This document shows, in pieces, positions 5,414 to 8,695 of a DNA stretch of 8,695 nucleotides (position 1 is its first letter; each line of letters begins with the position of its first letter). Origin of the DNA: Candidatus Gerdarchaeota archaeon (lineage in GTDB: Archaea; Asgardarchaeota; Heimdallarchaeia; JABLTI01). Under the pieces are notes generated by a model, which was not told the DNA's origin, did not search any database, and saw only the letters and a program-made list of their open reading frames with translations. The stretch is taken from contig JAEOUJ010000019.1 in NCBI GenBank assembly GCA_016839405.1, positions 1-8,695 on the forward strand, written 5' to 3'. Position numbers and translations under genes: made by a program.

Positions 5414-6247
5414 ATGACTTATAAATTAAATAATAAAATAAACAAAATTATAATTACTTGCATTTTAGCAAGTATGTTTTTATTTCTAACAACCAATGTT
5501 TCTAGTATTATTATAGATACAGAACCACCAGAACTTGGTAAAGTTGGTCATTATCCAGTAAATCCAGTGAACACAGATTCAATTTTATTTAACTGTTCTG
5601 CGGAAGATGTATCAGGTATAGCTTCAGTAACACTCTATTATCGAATTAATAATGGTGGCTGGTATAATATTGGTATGGAGCAAGTTGAATCTACGCCTGT
5701 TTATGAATATGATTTTGGATTATTCGCGCCAAATGTCTTTGTTGAGTATTACGTTGTGGCAATAGACGCTTCTGAAAACTCTAATACAGCTACAGATGAT
5801 AATGGTGGTTTATATTATAACTTTACAGTCGGTTTAAATGATATTGATGGTCCTACAATTTATGATGTATTATTTTTACCAGCAACACCAAATAATGTTG
5901 AACAAATCACGATAAATTGCACAGTAGTAGATGATTACAGCAGTATCGAAAAAGTAACACTTTATTATAGAGATAATACTAGTCAATGGTTAACTGAAGA
6001 ATTTGAACTACTAATTGGTGAAACTTATCAAGTTGTGATAGGACCTTTTAGTCCAAATTTATTAATAGAGTTTTATATTAACGCTACAGATGATTCAGCA
6101 AACGCTAATTTTGAAATAAACGATAATCAAGGTTCTTACTATAGTTTTTATGTTATACCAATAACAACAGAAGAAAATCCAATTCCCTATATTATCCCAA
6201 TCATAGCAGTAGCATCAGTAATAATTATCTATAAAAGAAGAAAATGA
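5414..6247 (+). CDS. Secreted, C-terminally anchored protein with two Ig-like repeats
   Basis: The 277-residue protein has a signal peptide (basic start with Lys11, hydrophobic core about 12-27, likely cleavage near 30-35), two tandem beta-sandwich-like repeats (about 35-139 and 144-248), a short Thr/Glu/Pro linker, and a terminal membrane helix (about 258-273) with YKRRK inside. Both repeats share the order Asp-x-x-x-Pro, Pro-x-x-Pro, NC[ST], VTLYYR (72-77 and 181-186), a Phe-x-[AS]-Pro-Asn turn, EF/EYY, 'A-x-D-x-S-x-N' and a closing YY-x-F. They look like Ig/fibronectin-type modules common in archaeal surface proteins; the ligand is unknown. Five N-x-S/T sequons (Asn60, 136, 168, 188, 223) suggest glycosylation outside the cell. 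GAGGG lies 9 nt before the ATG. No catalytic motif is visible, so an adhesin or envelope structural role is inferred. Confidence 0.75.
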   Translation: MTYKLNNKINKIIITCILASMFLFLTTNVSSIIIDTEPPELGKVGHYPVNPVNTDSILFNCSAEDVSGIASVTLYYRINNGGWYNIGMEQVESTPVYEYDFGLFAPNVFVEYYVVAIDASENSNTATDDNGGLYYNFTVGLNDIDGPTIYDVLFLPATPNNVEQITINCTVVDDYSSIEKVTLYYRDNTSQWLTEEFELLIGETYQVVIGPFSPNLLIEFYINATDDSANANFEINDNQGSYYSFYVIPITTEENPIPYIIPIIAVASVIIIYKRRK

Positions 6248-6254
6248 ATGACCA

Positions 6255-6274
6255 TTTTTTTCTTTTAATTTTTT
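6255..6274 (+). terminator. T-rich terminator after the surface-protein gene
   Basis: Beginning 8 bp after the stop codon are T7 (6255-6261), T4 (6263-6266) and T6 (6269-6274) in one tract without a preceding stem. This matches archaeal termination by successive U-tracts. Confidence 0.55.
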
Positions 6275-6572
6275 CATATAATTAAAATTGATTATTAAAT
6301 AATAAAAAACTCACAGATTATTCCCATCATGCATGTATTAATAATCATCTTTTTCCCCTTACTTCTTCTTCCAATAATTTTGCCCAATAAAGACTAATTA
6401 GAATTAATATAAAACAGAAATATAAATAAAACAATGAGACATTAAAATTTTGAAGAACGATTGATTAAGATTTTCATTAGATTAGAAACAGGAAATGGCT
6501 TAGGATTCTTCTTGAATTAATTTTATACTTCACTTATAATTCATATTGATATGAAATATATGCTCAAAAAAT
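6275..6572. other. Spacer before second methyltransferase, with one inverted repeat
   Basis: No coding frame is supported. GATTATT (6316-6322) and AATAATC (6340-6346) flank the 8-bp palindrome CATGCATG (6328-6335), followed by a pyrimidine-rich tract (6344-6373). This may be a second terminator for the upstream gene. CTTATAAT at 6533-6540 is a plausible TATA box for the downstream gene, starting transcription near 6565. The remainder is featureless AT-rich DNA. Confidence 0.4.
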
Positions 6573-6580
6573 GGAGGGGG
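6573..6580 (+). promoter_or_regulatory. Strong Shine-Dalgarno supporting a TTG start
   Basis: GGAGGGGG lies 10 nt before the TTG at 6591. It is the strongest ribosome site in the window and justifies the unusual start codon, since the next in-frame Met is near residue 83, beyond the SAM-binding motif. Confidence 0.75.
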
Positions 6581-6590
6581 CAATTAAAAT

Positions 6591-7166
6591 TTGAAAAAAA
6601 AAGATCTGGCACGAATATTTTTAATATATCGGAATTATCGAGCTAAAAGAAAAATTAATCGAATTATTGGATATTTTAGGAAATCTGATCGAATTTTGGA
6701 TATTGGTTCTGGTTTGGGGACGATTAGCAGTAAATTATTGAAGAGAAAGTATAATATCACTCCTTTGGATATTAGGGATATAAGTATTTATGATAATGTT
6801 AAAACAATTGTCTATAATGGAATAGATATACCATTTATGCAAAATCAATTTGATACAGCATTTCTTTTGACAGTTTTACACCATACTCCAAACCCTAAAA
6901 AAATACTAATAGAAGCAAAACGAGTAGCAAAGAGAATTATTATTATTGAAGATATTTACTCAAATGTTTTTCAGAAATATATCACTTATTTTTTTGATAG
7001 TTTAATTAATTTTGAATTTTTTAAACATCCACATTCTAATAAAACAGATAGTGAATGGCAGAAGTTGTTTCGGAAATTGAATCTGAAATTAATAGATGTT
7101 AAATATCATCGATCTACAATTCCAATTGCTAAACAAGCAACGTATTTTTTAGTCGATTCGGATTAA
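6591..7166 (+). CDS. Class I SAM-dependent methyltransferase (Methyltransf_11 type), substrate unknown
   Basis: The 191-residue protein opens with a basic segment, then SAM motif I ILDIGSGLG (35-43), ITPLDIRD (56-63) with the acidic ribose-binding position, and FDTAFLLTVLHHT (87-99). This is followed by EAKRVAKRIIIIEDIY (108-123), DSL (136-138), HPHSNKTDSEW (146-156) and QATYFL (182-187). The ordered set LTVLHHT, IIEDIY, DSL-x-N-x-EF, HPH-x-NK-x-D and QATY marks a recognisable conserved family found in bacteria and archaea, for which I know no substrate. It differs from the methyltransferase at 1681-2433, so the two are not recent duplicates. Translation starts at TTG after a strong GGAGG site. 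No membrane segment is predicted despite aromatic-rich stretches at 129-145. It is convergent with the peptidase gene downstream. Confidence 0.85.
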   Translation: MKKKDLARIFLIYRNYRAKRKINRIIGYFRKSDRILDIGSGLGTISSKLLKRKYNITPLDIRDISIYDNVKTIVYNGIDIPFMQNQFDTAFLLTVLHHTPNPKKILIEAKRVAKRIIIIEDIYSNVFQKYITYFFDSLINFEFFKHPHSNKTDSEWQKLFRKLNLKLIDVKYHRSTIPIAKQATYFLVDSD

Positions 7167-7177
7167 ATTTTTCAAAG

Positions 7178-7185
7178 TTTTTTTT
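7178..7185 (+). terminator. T8 tract ending the second methyltransferase transcript
   Basis: Eight consecutive T lie 12 bp after the stop codon, with no strong stem before them. This fits an archaeal U-tract terminator. Confidence 0.5.
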
Positions 7186-7229
7186 AGAATCTTCTCCACC
7201 ATTATTCCATCCAAGAGTAAAATTTAGTG

Positions 7230-7287
7230 AAAAAAATCTTATGCTACATCCTCAAATGTTTTAAATTACCAGCACATTGACAATGTG
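7230..7287 (-). terminator. Hairpin and T7 terminator region for the S41 peptidase gene
   Basis: On the minus strand, 14 nt after the peptidase stop codon, CACATTG and CAATGTG (7273-7287) form a perfect 7-bp inverted repeat around one central base; a realistic stem is 5 bp with a 5-nt loop. T7 follows on the minus strand at 7236-7230. TCCTCA (7249-7254) and TGAGGA (7286-7291) offer an alternative, wider stem. The hairpin and T-run are separated, so this is not a classic intrinsic terminator. Confidence 0.4.
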
Positions 7288-7300
7288 AGGAAGTATAATA

Positions 7301-8695
7301 TCAATTTGTAAGATCATTAATGGTAAAATCGATTAATTCAGAAAAATCACCAGCAGCACTTTCATAATATACATCAGGAGCAGTATGGAATTCTTCATTT
7401 GAATAACCTGATTCAAATAATCCCAAAGCAAAGGAGTAGCTAAGTATTAATTTACTATGTGGTAGTACCCAATAAACTCTACCTCCGATACCATCACCAC
7501 CACTATTGGTACCATAAAGAGTAGCAAAACCAGTATTTTTACAAAAAACTGCAAATGCTTCAGCTGAAGAGTAAACACACTTATCTATCAAAACAGAAAT
7601 CTTACCACTGAAATCAACTGTATTAGCTGGTTTATGAACATAACGAACTTTGTATAAATCATATTCATTTGTTAATACTTCTGGTGGGAGGTAATTAAAA
7701 CCACTTTTTAATGTTTTAAAATAGATTTTTTTAGCTTTCCTATAGAAATGTGAGAAAGTGGCATCTTTCTTAAAAGCAAAGAGTAACTTAGATTTCATTT
7801 TTTCTTTTAGTAGAGGTTGAACAATATTTTCATACCAGAAATAATCATTTCCACCATAATTACCCCTTATATCTATAATGAGATGATCGTAATCTGAAAT
7901 TTGATCATAAAACATCATCATTAAATCAAAATAAGCCGCTGGATTATAAGCCATTCCGCCAATTTGCATATACCCTACTTTCATAGTTGGATATATTAGA
8001 GTTGCCACTTCAGCTAATTCGGGATAATAACCACGCCAATTAACATTATCATAACTAATAGTTGGATCGGAATATAATGTGGCATTAATAATTTCACCAG
8101 TTGTGTTTCTAAAAGTGAATTGTGGAGTAAAACCTAAATTACCTGGAGTAAGATACTGTATATAACTTCTATTTCTTAAAAAATCATAAAATAGATAGGA
8201 ACGTTCAATGCTATTTTTAACAGCAACATGTATTGGTACATTATCAACAGCAATAACTTCAGAACCTAAGGATAAATTATAATTATCTAACCATGTTTGC
8301 CATCCATCATGAACAATATATTCTCCTTTATCATAAACCATTAATATATTATAGAAATAGGCTTCTCTTTCAGCCATAATATCATTATATTTATATCTCC
8401 AATATTGATTAGCATTTACTACATCTAGAGTAAAAATTTCTTTATCAGGAAAAACATCATATTCAAGAACTCTATATCGATATTCACTTGTTTCAGAAGG
8501 ATCAAGTATATGCGTATGCTGATTTTGAAGTGCTGTTACTGCATCAACAATCACTTCAAGAAAATCGTTAGTAGTGTTACAAGCATTTATTCTTGCTAAA
8601 TAATAATCTTTGAAATCTAACCAATTATAACCCAACATTCTTTCCTTAACTTTGATGAAAGGATAATTATCTTTAATGAAATTGTAAAGATATTC
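7301..8695 (-). CDS. S41-family (C-terminal processing peptidase-like) protein, 5'-partial
   Basis: The frame stays open through the right edge. The 19 codons before the ATG at 8638 read EYLYNFIKDNYPFIKVKER, a typical N-terminal helix for this family, so that ATG is internal and the true start, with any signal peptide, is outside. Numbering from that Met, the visible parts are a helical N-domain with LQNQHTHI (37-44), a degenerate PDZ-like stretch around GSEVIAVDNVPI (125-136), and the S41 protease core: VGYMQIGGM (221-229), DHLIIDIRGNYGG (251-263), VLIDKCVYSSAEAF (349-362) and YGTNSGGDGIGG (375-386). Ser357 in YSSAE is the expected nucleophile. The Lys of the classical Ser-Lys dyad aligns with Asp382, so this is either a non-CtpA S41 subgroup using another base or an inactive relative. 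It is likely extracytoplasmic, but this cannot be shown from the window. Confidence 0.8.
   Translation of the reverse strand, partial: EYLYNFIKDNYPFIKVKERMLGYNWLDFKDYYLARINACNTTNDFLEVIVDAVTALQNQHTHILDPSETSEYRYRVLEYDVFPDKEIFTLDVVNANQYWRYKYNDIMAEREAYFYNILMVYDKGEYIVHDGWQTWLDNYNLSLGSEVIAVDNVPIHVAVKNSIERSYLFYDFLRNRSYIQYLTPGNLGFTPQFTFRNTTGEIINATLYSDPTISYDNVNWRGYYPELAEVATLIYPTMKVGYMQIGGMAYNPAAYFDLMMMFYDQISDYDHLIIDIRGNYGGNDYFWYENIVQPLLKEKMKSKLLFAFKKDATFSHFYRKAKKIYFKTLKSGFNYLPPEVLTNEYDLYKVRYVHKPANTVDFSGKISVLIDKCVYSSAEAFAVFCKNTGFATLYGTNSGGDGIGGRVYWVLPHSKLILSYSFALGLFESGYSNEEFHTAPDVYYESAAGDFSELIDFTINDLTN

Overview
The window looks like a chromosomal piece of an AT-rich archaeon. Several starts have GGTG- or GGAGG-type Shine-Dalgarno sites, upstream boxes are TATA-like rather than -35/-10 pairs, genes end in T-runs, and the surface protein carries N-glycosylation sequons plus a C-terminal anchor with a basic tail. 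Gene content and low coding density suggest an Asgard (Lokiarchaeia-like) genome, but this is inference: no rRNA or marker protein is present.

Layout, left to right. (1) At 1-642 (+) is the 3' part of an NfeD-like membrane protein. Its reading frame runs off the left edge and begins with about 5.7 copies of an 18-bp repeat encoding Asp-Lys-Asp hexapeptides. (2) Convergent to it, overlapping by 6 bp, is galU at 637-1521 (-), making UDP-glucose. (3) A class I methyltransferase lies at 1681-2433 (-). (4) After a divergent 465-bp spacer comes a TatD-type metal hydrolase at 2899-3696 (+), with a clear hairpin/T-run terminator on its stop codon. (5) A flavin-reductase-like FMN protein lies at 3809-4318 (-). 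(6) At 4319-5413 there is a gene-free 1.1-kb stretch. (7) It is followed by a secreted, anchored protein with two Ig-like repeats at 5414-6247 (+), (8) a second, unrelated methyltransferase at 6591-7166 (+) starting at TTG after a strong ribosome site, and (9) a convergent S41-type peptidase at 7301-8695 (-) whose 5' end lies beyond the right edge.

The most interesting part is the 1.1-kb gap. It holds two diverged copies of one element, about 380 bp apart, at roughly 4621-4830 and 4983-5205. Both can fold the same way: a two-part 5' hairpin, then a long-range GGGAT/ATCCC helix enclosing an AGGG...TTCCT hairpin followed by TTTTCCTG. Arm sequences differ between copies but pairing is kept, with four compensated pairs in the first hairpin, and G-U pairs assign the RNA to the + strand. 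I read this as a tandem pair of structured non-coding RNAs of no family I recognise.

The protein genes do not form one pathway. Most are single transcription units, so the window reads as a mosaic of housekeeping, enzyme and envelope genes. Start sites corrected here are galU (internal ATG at 1521 rather than TTG at 1539) and the TatD gene (ATG at 2899 rather than TTG at 2872). The first and last genes are both partial.
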